Positions 35,372 through 43,853 are shown, numbered from the stretch's first letter. The stretch is 64,000 nucleotides of DNA from Lachnospiraceae bacterium (GCA_021202075.1 JAJQDT010000060.1:90751-154750); one strand, 5' to 3'. Notes: generated by a model not told the origin, from the letters alone. Translations and numbers: made by a program.

Positions 35372-36322
35372 CTAATCCGGCACAGACAACACTCCTGCCC
35401 GCTTATGTACTGCGTCCATCGAGAGTTCCTCATTGATGGTCTGTGCGCCCTCCGCACAGATCGCGCCCGCCGCAAGAGCAAGCCGCGCAGATTCCTCCAT
35501 GGAAAACCCGGCCCGGAAGGCATATGCCAGTCCCGCCATAAAGCAGTCGCCCCCGCCGGTCGTGCTCTGCACACGGGTCTCAATCCCCGGCAAAAGCAGC
35601 ATCTGCTCCTGATCCGCCGCAAGAACTCCGCCCGCTCCAAGAGTAATAAACACACGCTGTACGCCATCCTCAAGCAGTACCGAGGCTGCTTTTTTTAAGG
35701 AATCCTCGTCATGAATCGGTATGCCAGTCATCAGCTCCGCTTCCAGGCGGTTTGGCTTAAGAGTGTGAATCCGGTTCAGAACCGGCTCCAGCCTGTGCAT
35801 TTTCGCGGTCGACACCGGATCCGCAAACAGAGGAACCGTCACATGCTCCGCAAGATAGCAAATCGATTTCTCCGGCAGATTCGTATCCAGAACGCAAAGG
35901 CAGGATTGATTGATCAGATCAAGTCTTCCCGCCAGAAACTGCGGGGATATATGCTCACAGATACTCATATCTGAGACTGCCAGCTGCATCTCTCCTTTCT
36001 CGTCTGTGATAAATACATAGCAGGAAGTGGAAGCTCCCGCCACTGTCCGGGATCCTTCAAGATCAATTCCCAGTTGGTCGAGATTGTCGTGAACCCGTAT
36101 TCCATTGTGGTCATCGCCAAATACCGTAACCAGGGATACCGGCTGTCCGAGGAGCCGGAGATTGTGCGCGATGTTGCGGCCCACACCGCCCATCGACATG
36201 GAAACCCGGCCCGGATTCGAATCCTCCCGCACGACTGGAGCGTCCGGTCGTGCGCAGATGTCCACATTCACAGCTCCAACGACCACAATTCGTTCCTTCT
36301 TTTTCAAACTGTGATGCTCCAA
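35372..36322 (-). CDS. psuK: PfkB-family kinase, probable pseudouridine kinase
   Basis: About 316 residues. The N-terminal VVVGAVNVDICARPDAPVV and GGVGRNIAHNLRLLG and the C-terminal STTGGGDCFMAGLAYAF (catalytic Asp, anion hole) are ribokinase/PfkB signatures. Coupling to psuG indicates pseudouridine as substrate. The likely start is TTG 36322 with GGAGGAG six bases upstream; the upstream part of the open frame is not conserved and crosses the promoter. Another TTG at 36307 is possible. The start is the least certain part of this call. Confidence 0.82.
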   Translation of the reverse strand: MEHHSLKKKERIVVVGAVNVDICARPDAPVVREDSNPGRVSMSMGGVGRNIAHNLRLLGQPVSLVTVFGDDHNGIRVHDNLDQLGIDLEGSRTVAGASTSCYVFITDEKGEMQLAVSDMSICEHISPQFLAGRLDLINQSCLCVLDTNLPEKSICYLAEHVTVPLFADPVSTAKMHRLEPVLNRIHTLKPNRLEAELMTGIPIHDEDSLKKAASVLLEDGVQRVFITLGAGGVLAADQEQMLLLPGIETRVQSTTGGGDCFMAGLAYAFRAGFSMEESARLALAAGAICAEGAQTINEELSMDAVHKRAGVLSVPD

Positions 36323-36450
36323 GACCTTCTCCTCCTGTACCGTGCATTGCCTTGTTCCATGCATAGCCCTGTTCGGCGACATACATCCTGTACTGCACAT
36401 ATTCCGTCCGGGGAACCGCGCCAAGAATTTTACACCGCCGGACTTTAAAC

Positions 36451-36479
36451 AGTTTACCACAGAAAAGTCCCTGCTTCAA
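36451..36479 (-). promoter_or_regulatory. Promoter of psuK-psuG
   Basis: On the minus strand: TTGAAG (36479-36474), 17-base spacer, TAAACT (36456-36451). Two 27-base direct repeats abut the -35 on the upstream side. Confidence 0.65.
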
Positions 36480-36480
36480 G

Positions 36481-36540
36481 CACAGAGTTGTAAGTTGGCG
36501 GCTTTTTATGGGCCACAGAGTTGTAAGTTGACGGCTTTTA
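36481..36540. repeat. Two 27-bp direct repeats upstream of the psuK promoter
   Basis: CACAGAGTTGTAAGTTGGCG... at 36481-36507 and CACAGAGTTGTAAGTTGACG... at 36514-36540 share 25-26 of 27 bases with a 33-base period, about three helical turns. They end right at the psuK -35. This is the place and spacing expected for an activator bound on one DNA face. Confidence 0.65.
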
Positions 36541-36623
36541 CATTGACTTTTATATTGCGGGCGTCCCATTCCCTGTCTTTTTTCGCGCTGACCTTTTTCA
36601 CTCGTATCTTTGCAAAATAACAG

Positions 36624-36652
36624 TTGATTTTTGGGTGGCATATCGTTATAAT
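36624..36652 (+). promoter_or_regulatory. Promoter of the patatin-like gene
   Basis: TTGATT (36624-36629), 17-base spacer, TATAAT (36647-36652). It lies about 110 bases before the ATG at 36763, divergent from psuK. Confidence 0.75.
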
Positions 36653-36762
36653 GTGTACATATTATTTCCGCGGTTGAGGATCAGTGGCATAACAGCCGGT
36701 CCAAAGCAGCCGCGTTCAGAACGAATCAGACGCTGTGAGTGAGACAGAAAGGTGTGAGACGA

Positions 36763-37608
36763 ATGAAAATCGGACTGGTACTGGAGGGCGGCGCCATGCG
36801 CGGCATGTATACCGCCGGAATCCTTGATATTATGATGAATGAACAGATTGCGGCAGATGGCGTGATTGGCGTTTCCGCCGGCGCGCTGTTCGGAGTGAAC
36901 TACCTCTCCGGTCAGAGAGGGCGCGTCATCCGCTACAACAAACGATTCAACCACGACCGGAATTATATGGGAATTCTTCCTCTGCTCAGAGAGGGAAATA
37001 TTATCAGTACCGAATACGCCTACCATGCAGTTCCATATGAGCTGGATGTCTTTGACGATGCCGCGTACCGGAAGACCGCCGAGAAAGTGCCGTTTTACGC
37101 CGTCATCACGGACGTGGAGACCGGAAAGCCAAAATATGTGCGGATTCGAAGCGTCTATAAGCAAATGGATGTGCTGCGCGCTTCTGCCTCCATGCCATTT
37201 GTCTCAAAGCCGGTAAAGATTGGCGAGAGCCGGTATCTGGACGGCGGCATCTCGGACAGCATCCCGTTTTCGTGGATGCTCGGAAACGGCTATGATCGCC
37301 TGATTATCGTTCTCACCCGCGATCTGTCCTACCGAAAGGAACCTATGTCGGCTGCCCTGATCCGGACCTTTTATCACAGATATCCGGCATTGCAGAAACA
37401 GCTTCAGAAACGTCACACGGTCTATAATGAGGCAGTCGAAGCGCTTAAGGCTCTGGAATCGGACGGCCAGGTCTTTGTCATCCGCCCATCATCCCCGATC
37501 GAAATCGGGCGCATAGAAAGCGACCCTTCAAAGCTGCAGCAGGTCTATGAGCTTGGCTTAAGCGACGGGGAAGCGCAAATGGACGCGCTGCGGGAGTATC
37601 TGTACTAA
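36763..37608 (+). CDS. Patatin-like phospholipase family protein
   Basis: A 281-residue serine hydrolase. The oxyanion loop GGAMRGMY is at 9-16, nucleophile Ser38 (GVSAG), and catalytic Asp160 (YLDGGISDS). This is the compact bacterial patatin form (YjjU/RssA-like). ATG 36763 has AAAGGTG about eight bases upstream; a GTG at 36739 is less likely. It probably hydrolyses lipid esters at the inner face of the membrane; the true substrate is unknown. It stands alone, convergent with the CbiD fusion gene. Confidence 0.88.
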   Translation: MKIGLVLEGGAMRGMYTAGILDIMMNEQIAADGVIGVSAGALFGVNYLSGQRGRVIRYNKRFNHDRNYMGILPLLREGNIISTEYAYHAVPYELDVFDDAAYRKTAEKVPFYAVITDVETGKPKYVRIRSVYKQMDVLRASASMPFVSKPVKIGESRYLDGGISDSIPFSWMLGNGYDRLIIVLTRDLSYRKEPMSAALIRTFYHRYPALQKQLQKRHTVYNEAVEALKALESDGQVFVIRPSSPIEIGRIESDPSKLQQVYELGLSDGEAQMDALREYLY

Positions 37609-37803
37609 GAGACTGTCGTGAAATAACTTATGCATCTTGCATCGCCTGATGAGCAAATCGCACACCCTAAAAGCCTCTACGCTCCGGTCGGCGAATATTC
37701 CACATAAAATGCGGGATGCCACCCGGCAGGGGCTAAACGGTTCTGCGTGCCAGTGACACACGTTTCATGTCCCGATTCTCGCAGAAAATCGAGGACGCAG
37801 GGA
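37609..37803. repeat. Composite intergenic repeat (families R3/R5), shortened copy
   Basis: ACTGTCGTGAAATAACTTAT at 37613 and CATCTTGCATCGCC match 40089-40118 and 60724-60750. The later CCTAAAAGCCTCTACGC resembles 40228-40245. The middle hairpin block found at 40140 is absent here. It lies between two convergent gene ends and holds no gene. Confidence 0.55.
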
Positions 37804-39852
37804 TCAACCGGAACGATGCGACAGTGTTTCCAGCTTCTTTATCAGTTCGTCCGCGCCGTCTGTCTCGCCAAGATAGCCATACTGATTGGAATAAAGAATC
37901 GCCTCCGTCTCCAGTGCTCCCCGGCAGTGCTTCTGCAGATGGAACTTCACCCGTTCAGCGACCTCCGACATCGTCTGTTCGAGCCATCCGGCCGCCATCA
38001 GGATGCCGACTGCTTCTTCGGTCGTATTGGTATCGAGCAGTTTCCACACGATTTCGTAAGGAACGCCTGCCCGCGCCGCCTGCGCCGCCATCAGCTCCGC
38101 GCGGCAGTCCGCCTGCGCCGAATGGGTATTCATGATGCCGCCGGAAACCTTGATGAATTTACCGATATGCGCGACAAAGAGAATCCCTCTCACCCCCAGC
38201 TCTTCCGCAATATCCAGCGTCTCACCGACATAATTGCTGCACTTCATGGAATCATCTGCGCAAAGGCAGCGGATGCGAGCCGAATCGCCGGAGCCAGAGG
38301 TCGACGCTCCTCTCCGAATAAAATCCTTGCCATAGTTTCCAGGCGTGATCAGGATATACTGTTCTCCCTGCGCGACCTTCTGCTTCATCTCCACACGAAT
38401 GCTCGCAATCAAAGCATCCTCGCTCATCGGTACAACGATTCCGCTCGTTCCCAGAATGGAGATTCCGCCCTGAATTCCCAGGTGCGGATTAAATGTCCGC
38501 TTCGCGATTTCCGCCCCGTCCGGAACCGAAATGGTGATTTTTAATCCGCCTGTATACTCACACTCCTCGCAGACAGAGGCCACTTCGCGCATAATCATTT
38601 CCCGCGGCACCCGGTTGATTGCCGCAGCCCCGACCGGCTGCTCCAGCCCCGGCTTCGTCACCCGCCCGACGCCGACGCCTCCGTCAATAAAAATACGTGG
38701 CTGTTTCAAGCTTCCAGACATATTCCCGGATGTGTTGCCGGAATTTGACCCTGAAGCAGAATCCGATGAAAATACTTCCTCTTTCGCATCTTTCGCATCT
38801 GAAAAGGACTTCCTGTCAGGCGCTTCTCCGAAATCGCAGTCCTGCGCCAAATCAGGCTCCTGAGAATTTACGAATTCTTCCGTGAATTCCGCCCGCGCGA
38901 AAACCAAAACGCCGTCGGTCGCGTCCGGATCGTCTCCCGCATATTTGCGCACGGCACAGCTGGCGTAAGATTCCGCAATCTCCTGCTCCTCCACCGGAAG
39001 ATACAGGCGAATCCCTTTGGGCGTCATCAGCTCCGCCCGAAAGCAGCTTTTCCCGGTCAAAAGCATCCGGGCAGCGGCCTTTGCCGCCGCCGCCGCGCAG
39101 GAGCCGGTCGTATAGCCGCAACGCAGCCTTTTATTCTTTTTCATAACAAACTGATCCTCTATCCCGGTCAGAGCCGGAGCCAGAGGAAGAGGGCGAATAT
39201 CCGCAAGACAAAAGAAATCCCGAGCCTCACAGGAAAACCCTTCCGCGTTTTTTACCTGCCACTCAAAATATTCCCCATGCGGCCTGGCAAACCGGTCAAG
39301 AATCGCCATAATAGTTCCGCCATGCACAACGAACGCAGCGCGCGTTTCCACAGGCGCCCCATTCGTTTCTTCCCAGATCGGATGCACAGACGTATGATTC
39401 AAGTCCTGACTGCCGCTGTTACATGCCTGCCCTCCATGTCTGGCAGAAGCAAGGACACTTTCCAGACAATCGGAAAAAGCCGCACAGCATCTGGCAGAAA
39501 ACACTTCCCTGCTCTCCCCGCCCGGAAACGCCAGCGCACCGCCGCTGTCTATCCAGGCCTGATAGCGCGAATCCCCATTCAGCTCCTCATAATTTCTGTA
39601 TTCAAATTCTCCAAATTCACACTCCCGCAGATCCGAAACAAGCTGGATTTTTACATCTGGAAATAAAATCTCCGCCGTCTGCACACACCTTTTGAGCGGA
39701 CTCGCAAATACAATATCCGGTTGCGGGTACTGTGCGCGGTTCACCTCCAGCTGCCGGACGGCCTCCGCCGTCAATGGCTCATCCGTCGAGCCGACATACC
39801 GATGTTCCAGATTCCCGGCCGTACAGCCATGCCGGATCAGGTCGATTTTCAT
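37804..39852 (-). CDS. cbiD: Histidine phosphatase (CobC-like) fused to CbiD methyltransferase
   Basis: A 682-residue two-domain protein starting at ATG 39852 (GGAGG seven bases upstream). Residues 1-210 are a histidine phosphatase (LIRHG with His8; VVHGGT with His177), probably alpha-ribazole phosphatase as in CobC. Residues about 240-682 are CbiD, which methylates cobalt-precorrin-5B at C-1 in anaerobic B12 synthesis: LRCGYTTGSCAAAAAKAA, IFIDGGVGVGRVTKPGL, LGTSGIVVPMSE, ITPGNYGKDF, VAHIGKF. A Ser/Gly/Asp-rich linker interrupts CbiD at about 335-380. An internal ATG (Met237) with GAGGA ten bases before could give CbiD alone. No other B12 genes are nearby. Confidence 0.88.
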   Translation of the reverse strand: MKIDLIRHGCTAGNLEHRYVGSTDEPLTAEAVRQLEVNRAQYPQPDIVFASPLKRCVQTAEILFPDVKIQLVSDLRECEFGEFEYRNYEELNGDSRYQAWIDSGGALAFPGGESREVFSARCCAAFSDCLESVLASARHGGQACNSGSQDLNHTSVHPIWEETNGAPVETRAAFVVHGGTIMAILDRFARPHGEYFEWQVKNAEGFSCEARDFFCLADIRPLPLAPALTGIEDQFVMKKNKRLRCGYTTGSCAAAAAKAAARMLLTGKSCFRAELMTPKGIRLYLPVEEQEIAESYASCAVRKYAGDDPDATDGVLVFARAEFTEEFVNSQEPDLAQDCDFGEAPDRKSFSDAKDAKEEVFSSDSASGSNSGNTSGNMSGSLKQPRIFIDGGVGVGRVTKPGLEQPVGAAAINRVPREMIMREVASVCEECEYTGGLKITISVPDGAEIAKRTFNPHLGIQGGISILGTSGIVVPMSEDALIASIRVEMKQKVAQGEQYILITPGNYGKDFIRRGASTSGSGDSARIRCLCADDSMKCSNYVGETLDIAEELGVRGILFVAHIGKFIKVSGGIMNTHSAQADCRAELMAAQAARAGVPYEIVWKLLDTNTTEEAVGILMAAGWLEQTMSEVAERVKFHLQKHCRGALETEAILYSNQYGYLGETDGADELIKKLETLSHRSG

Positions 39853-40084
39853 ATTCACGCCTCCTGCGAGCCCAAACCACAAATTTTGTGCTCTTTTTCA
39901 AATTGAGAAATCAGAGACAGGGACATAAATGGCAGCAAAGACAGGCTCTTTTACGTCCTTTGATCTCACGTAGAGATTATATCACCCTATGATACGCAGG
40001 TCAAAAGATATCTGATGTGCGCTGGTCTGCGCCGATCAAAAACACCCTCAGCTGCGTCGGCTGCTCTCATGCTGCGTATTTATC

Positions 40085-40250
40085 TGAGGAACTGCCGTGA
40101 AATTACTTGCCCATCTTGCATCATCTGACGCGCGAATTGAAACGCCCCCTCGCTGAAGCTCGGCGGCAGAACGCGCCGCCAATGAAAAAACGCTTCGCGT
40201 TTGGGCGGCGCTATCGCAGATCATAAAAGCCTCGACGCAGCCCGGAATAG
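40085..40250 (+). repeat. Full-length composite intergenic repeat (R3 + R4 + R5)
   Basis: In order: the CCGTGAAATTACTTGCCCAT block (R3); AAACGCCCCCTCGC and AGCTCGGCGGCA leading into a hairpin with arms GCGCCGCCAA/TTGGGCGGCGC around ACGCTTCGCGTTT (R4); then GATCATAAAAGCCTCGACGC (R5). Parts of it recur at 25250, 37613, 44881, 54538, 54614 and 60724. No ORF is present, so it looks like a non-autonomous, MITE-like or structured-RNA repeat. Confidence 0.6.
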
Positions 40251-40270
40251 AACGAATGCGACATATAACG

Positions 40271-40312
40271 AAAAATCGGCCGGACAGCAGTTTCGCTATC
40301 CGGCCGATTTTT
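40271..40312. terminator. Strong bidirectional terminator
   Basis: A 14-bp stem AAAAATCGGCCGGA (40271-40284) with TCCGGCCGATTTTT (40299-40312), loop 14 bases, ending in a T run on both strands. It lies 20 bases past the cytidylate-kinase-like gene and ends the amino acid transporter operon. Confidence 0.85.
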
Positions 40313-40332
40313 GAATTCCTTCCCTATCCGTT

Positions 40333-40950
40333 TCACGCATTTTCCCCGATATCACCGCCGCACCGGATTCTCAGTCCCTGCGCAATAAGCTCCGCTGTGC
40401 CTTCCACACCGAACCGGGAGCTGTCGATCATCAGGTCGCTGCAGTCTCGCGCAGAGCGGACATCCGGGCAGTATTTTCTCTGGTAGTAGGTACGCGCCAT
40501 GTCGACTTCACGTATCATCCTGCGGGCCGTTTTCTCATCCATCATCAGCGTCTCAATACAGTTTCTGAGCCGCTCCTCATACGGCGCATAAATGTACACG
40601 CTCAGATGATTCGGAAAATCCCGCAGGATATAGTCGCTGCAGCGCCCAACAATGATGCAGGAGCTTTTTGCCGCCGCGTCCAGAATAATGTTCTTCTCTG
40701 TCTCGAAAATCTCATCGTTGATATTGTAGGTCGTCAGGCTCATCTTATAGCTTTTCCGCAGGAAAAAGGAGCTCTTTGCCCTCTCCTCTTCGTCACTGAT
40801 CAGGGAGACGGAATGTCCGGTGCGCTTTGCCGCCGCCTCCACGATGTCGCGATCCCAGAATTCGACTCCAAGCATTTCTGAGAGCCTCTGCGCGATCGTG
40901 CGCCCCAAAGAGCCAAACTCGCGCGAAATTGTTATAACGTACTGTTCCAT
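40333..40950 (-). CDS. Cytidylate kinase-like family protein
   Basis: A 205-residue protein of the cytidylate_kin2 family. The N-terminus YVITISREFGSLGRTIAQRL is a modified P-loop, followed by FWDRDIVEAAAKRTG and later IIVGRCSDYILRDFPN (Walker B-like region) and the Arg-rich lid (MDEKTARRMIREVD). ATG 40950 has GGGAGG five bases upstream. It is the last gene of the polar amino acid ABC operon, 13 bases after a permease gene. True CMP kinase (cmk) is a different subfamily, so its substrate is open. Confidence 0.82.
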   Translation of the reverse strand: MEQYVITISREFGSLGRTIAQRLSEMLGVEFWDRDIVEAAAKRTGHSVSLISDEEERAKSSFFLRKSYKMSLTTYNINDEIFETEKNIILDAAAKSSCIIVGRCSDYILRDFPNHLSVYIYAPYEERLRNCIETLMMDEKTARRMIREVDMARTYYQRKYCPDVRSARDCSDLMIDSSRFGVEGTAELIAQGLRIRCGGDIGENA

Positions 40951-40963
40951 GCAAACCTCCCGC

Positions 40964-41749
40964 CTACTGCTCCACAGCCACAATATCCGCCGGTTTTTTT
41001 GCTCCTTCTTTCATGCGCTTCTGCATATGCCGCACCACACAGGAAAGTGTAAAATTAATGATAAAATAAATCAGGAACGCGAATCCGAACAGGACGAATA
41101 CATCCGAAACGTTGATGACCCCGGTGCCGTTGTAGCGGTTCGCGGAGCTCATGATCTGCTTCGTCCGGGCCATCAGTTCAATGACTGCCACATTTGCCAG
41201 ATAAGAGGAGTCCTTGATCGTTGTGATGACCTGCGAGAGCAGCGTCGGAATAATATTCCGGTAAGCCTGCGGCAATATGATATAGACCATGACCTGCACC
41301 GTATTAAAGCCCTGTGAATAGCCGGCCTCAAACTGCCCCTCTGCCACCGAGTTTAACCCGCCGCGCACAATCTCCGCAATGACCGAGGAAGTAAAGAGAA
41401 TCAGCGCCACCGCTCCCTTAAAGAGCAGCTTCACATCCGCAGCCGAGTTCAGGCCAAACATTTTCCGGTTCAGGAACCATGGCGTCGGGCAGAATACCAG
41501 ACAGATAAAAATCCACAGAAGCAGCGGCGTGTTTCGAAACAGTTCAATATAAAACGTAGCCAGATACCGAAAGATTTTGTTCTTCCCGGTATGGCAGTAG
41601 TTGCGCACCAGCGCAAGGATGGATCCGATCAGGAGGCCGAATACAACCGCAATCACAGAGATAATCAGGGTGAAAAGCACCCCTTTCATCAGATATTGCA
41701 GGATTGCAGTATTTCTCAGCATGGAAAGGCTTGCGTTCAATGTCTTCAT
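40964..41749 (-). CDS. Polar amino acid ABC transporter permease 2
   Basis: A 261-residue HisM/GlnP-type permease. It has five or so helices, with RNTPLLLWIFICLVF near residue 75 and the EAA-loop GLNSVAEGQFEAGYSQGFN that contacts the ATPase. It overlaps the first permease gene by 4 bases. Together they make the heteromeric channel. The basic tail (RHMQKRMKEGAKKPAD) is cytoplasmic. Confidence 0.92.
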   Translation of the reverse strand: MKTLNASLSMLRNTAILQYLMKGVLFTLIISVIAVVFGLLIGSILALVRNYCHTGKNKIFRYLATFYIELFRNTPLLLWIFICLVFCPTPWFLNRKMFGLNSAADVKLLFKGAVALILFTSSVIAEIVRGGLNSVAEGQFEAGYSQGFNTVQVMVYIILPQAYRNIIPTLLSQVITTIKDSSYLANVAVIELMARTKQIMSSANRYNGTGVINVSDVFVLFGFAFLIYFIINFTLSCVVRHMQKRMKEGAKKPADIVAVEQ

Positions 41750-42480
41750 GCGTTCTCCATCCCCCTTCCTGTGCTTTCCCGCCCGGCCACGACGACTCTC
41801 TGGTCTCTCTGCTTCAGCCTGGATTCCCAGGTGCTCGCCAGCTTAGAGAGCGGATAGCAGATGATAAAGAACAGTGCGCCGCTTACCAGATATGCCGGAC
41901 CGTACGCTCCACCGGTCGTCGCGCCGGTGACAAAGCTGTAGGTCAGCGAAATCAGATCCGTACCGCCGATAATATACAGGCAGGAGGTGTTCTTAATCAG
42001 GTTTACCACCTGGTTCACCATCGGCGGGAGAATGATTTTAATGCTCTGCGGAAGGATGATATAATACATCTCCCCGAAATAGTTAAAGCCCTGCGACCTG
42101 GCCGCCTCGAACTGGCCCTTTGGAATGGATTCAATGCCTGCCCGGATGACCTCCGCCATATACGCGCCATGGTAAATGCCCAGCGAAACGATACCGGCAG
42201 GGATGATACCGATGCTGTGTCCAGAAAAGGCAAGCAGGTAATACAGAAAACAGATCTGCAGCATCACCGGCGTATTCTGGATGAATTCTACATAAATACG
42301 CGCAATGATCTTCAGTATCCGGATATGCCCGGTCGCAAACAGTCCCAGTACAATACCGATCATCAAGGCAAGCAGAATCGCCAGCACTGCCGTCTGCACG
42401 GTAGTCGCAAGCCCGTGCAGAAACGTCCCCCGGTATATCCAGACCTTCATCCATGCTGCCTGTGAAAAAACACCTGACAT
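41746..42480 (-). CDS. Polar amino acid ABC transporter permease 1
   Basis: A 244-residue HisQ/GlnP-type permease with FIQNTPVMLQICFLYYL and the ATPase-contact loop GIESIPKGQFEAARSQGFN. AAGGAG lies only two bases before the ATG, which is short. The start is otherwise natural for the family. It overlaps the next permease by 4 bases and follows a 288-base gap that holds a hairpin. Confidence 0.92.
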   Translation of the reverse strand: MSGVFSQAAWMKVWIYRGTFLHGLATTVQTAVLAILLALMIGIVLGLFATGHIRILKIIARIYVEFIQNTPVMLQICFLYYLLAFSGHSIGIIPAGIVSLGIYHGAYMAEVIRAGIESIPKGQFEAARSQGFNYFGEMYYIILPQSIKIILPPMVNQVVNLIKNTSCLYIIGGTDLISLTYSFVTGATTGGAYGPAYLVSGALFFIICYPLSKLASTWESRLKQRDQRVVVAGRESTGRGMENA

Positions 42481-42681
42481 TGCTCCTTAGCCCCTTCCAT
42501 GTTCACCCTGCTTCAATCCTGCTTTATTCCCACGAAGCAATGATCCAGGCAGTCCTGCTGCCATTGCAGCAGATTTGATGCCCCGTATGCTTTCATCGAA
42601 ATTTTATTCATGCAGGATCCTGCATCCGATTCCCGAAAAAATATTTATCCGCGCTTTGCGGACGGCGCTTCCAGATTACGT

Positions 42682-42724
42682 GTGTGCCACGCCATCGCAG
42701 CATCATCCTGCGGCGGCGTGACAC
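42682..42724 (-). other. Intercistronic hairpin between binding protein and permease genes
   Basis: On the minus strand GTGTCACGCC...CTGCGATGGCGTGGCACAC folds into a 13-16 bp stem with two mismatches and a seven-base loop (GATGATG). There is no U-tract. In this position it could protect the 3' end of the binding-protein message or limit transcription into the permeases. The 288-base gap (42481-42768) has no gene. Confidence 0.5.
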
Positions 42725-42768
42725 TTCAGCGAACTGTTTCCTTTTCGCCTCATTAGTCGCGAGCAGAA

Positions 42769-43644
42769 TTACTGCAGCTCGTAGGTCTCAATAAATCCGT
42801 CAATCGTGCCATCCTCAAGCCACCCGGTAATCAATGTTTCTACATATGCCGAGAAGCCTGAATCCTTCGTGGTCGCTACGCCATATTCCTGCGGCGCGAA
42901 TTCCGCGTCAATATAGGAACGGCCTTCCGTCTTGTAGATTGCCAGGATGGACTTATCCACGCAGAACGCATCGACCTCGCCTGCACTCAGAGCGGTCGAG
43001 ATGGTGGGATAGTCGTCATACTGCTGGAAGGAAACGCCTTCCGTCCAGAGTGCCGGATCAAAGGTCTCGGAATCATAGTCGTCGCCGCTGATCAGTTCCG
43101 CATCAATCATCGCCTCTACAAGAGATCTCGCGGAGGTCGAACCGGAGGAAACGCCCACGGTCGTGTCAACCAGATCCTCCAGAGACGTGATTTCACTGGA
43201 ATCCTCAACGAGAACCGTTACATAATCGGTATAATACGGAGTAGAGAAATCCCAGCTCTCCTTTCTCTCATCTGTAATCGTGAATGTCGCGATGACACAA
43301 TCGATGTCGCCGGAGTCCAGCAGCTCGGTTCTGGTCGCCGCGGTCACGGTCGTGAACTCCGTCTCTACACCAAGCTCTTCCGCGATCAGGTTCGCAATGT
43401 CAATCTCCATGCCGGAGTACTCGCCGGTCAGCGTATCCTCATAGCCAAAGCCAACCACGGCATTTTTTACGCCGACGCGAAGGACGCCGCGGTCAATAAT
43501 CTCCTGCACATCCTCTGTAATAATCAGCTCAGCGGCCGCCTCGCTCTCCGCTTCCGTCTCTTCTTCCGCAAAAGCACATGTGCCGCAAAGCGACAGTGCC
43601 ATCGTCAGGGAAAGTCCCAGCGCAAGTAACGTTCTTTTTTTCAT
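42769..43644 (-). CDS. Polar amino acid ABC transporter substrate-binding protein
   Basis: A 291-residue SBP_bac_3 protein starting at ATG 43644 (AGGAGG nine bases upstream). The signal peptide (MKKRTLLALGLSLTMALSLC to AFA) is followed by an acidic Glu/Ala stretch. The binding domain has VLRVGVKNAVVGFGYED, GMEIDIANLIAEELG, the IATFTITDERKESWDFSTPY block that contacts the amino group, and VGVSSGSTS. Cys20 and Cys23 lie near the cleavage site, but the context (LSLCGTC) is a poor lipobox. Ligand: polar or acidic amino acid, not resolved. Confidence 0.9.
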   Translation of the reverse strand: MKKRTLLALGLSLTMALSLCGTCAFAEEETEAESEAAAELIITEDVQEIIDRGVLRVGVKNAVVGFGYEDTLTGEYSGMEIDIANLIAEELGVETEFTTVTAATRTELLDSGDIDCVIATFTITDERKESWDFSTPYYTDYVTVLVEDSSEITSLEDLVDTTVGVSSGSTSARSLVEAMIDAELISGDDYDSETFDPALWTEGVSFQQYDDYPTISTALSAGEVDAFCVDKSILAIYKTEGRSYIDAEFAPQEYGVATTKDSGFSAYVETLITGWLEDGTIDGFIETYELQ

Positions 43645-43853
43645 AATTAAATTCCTCCTGATTTTTAAAATGATAATGTTAATGGTTGCAGCTGCTATTT
43701 TCAAAACCGCGATTTCGCGGGGCGCCACACATACCTCCTATGCTTTTTCATAAATACATTTTCAAAAAAATCAGAAAACCTTTCTCAATTTTAATAAAAA
43801 TAATCCACCCGGTATGCTCCTGCCCAAAATCGCCGTCTGAAAATCAATATCAT

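Larger units (their letters stand above)
39853..40332. other. Intergenic region: composite repeat plus terminator
   Basis: 480 bases with no gene. The first 210 bases are upstream of the CbiD fusion; I looked for a cobalamin riboswitch box and did not find one. The rest is the long composite repeat (40085-40250) and the terminator (40271-40312). Confidence 0.5.

Noticed and set aside
39853-40080. Cobalamin riboswitch upstream of the CbiD fusion
   Set aside because: I could not find the conserved B12-box or the surrounding helices on the minus strand.
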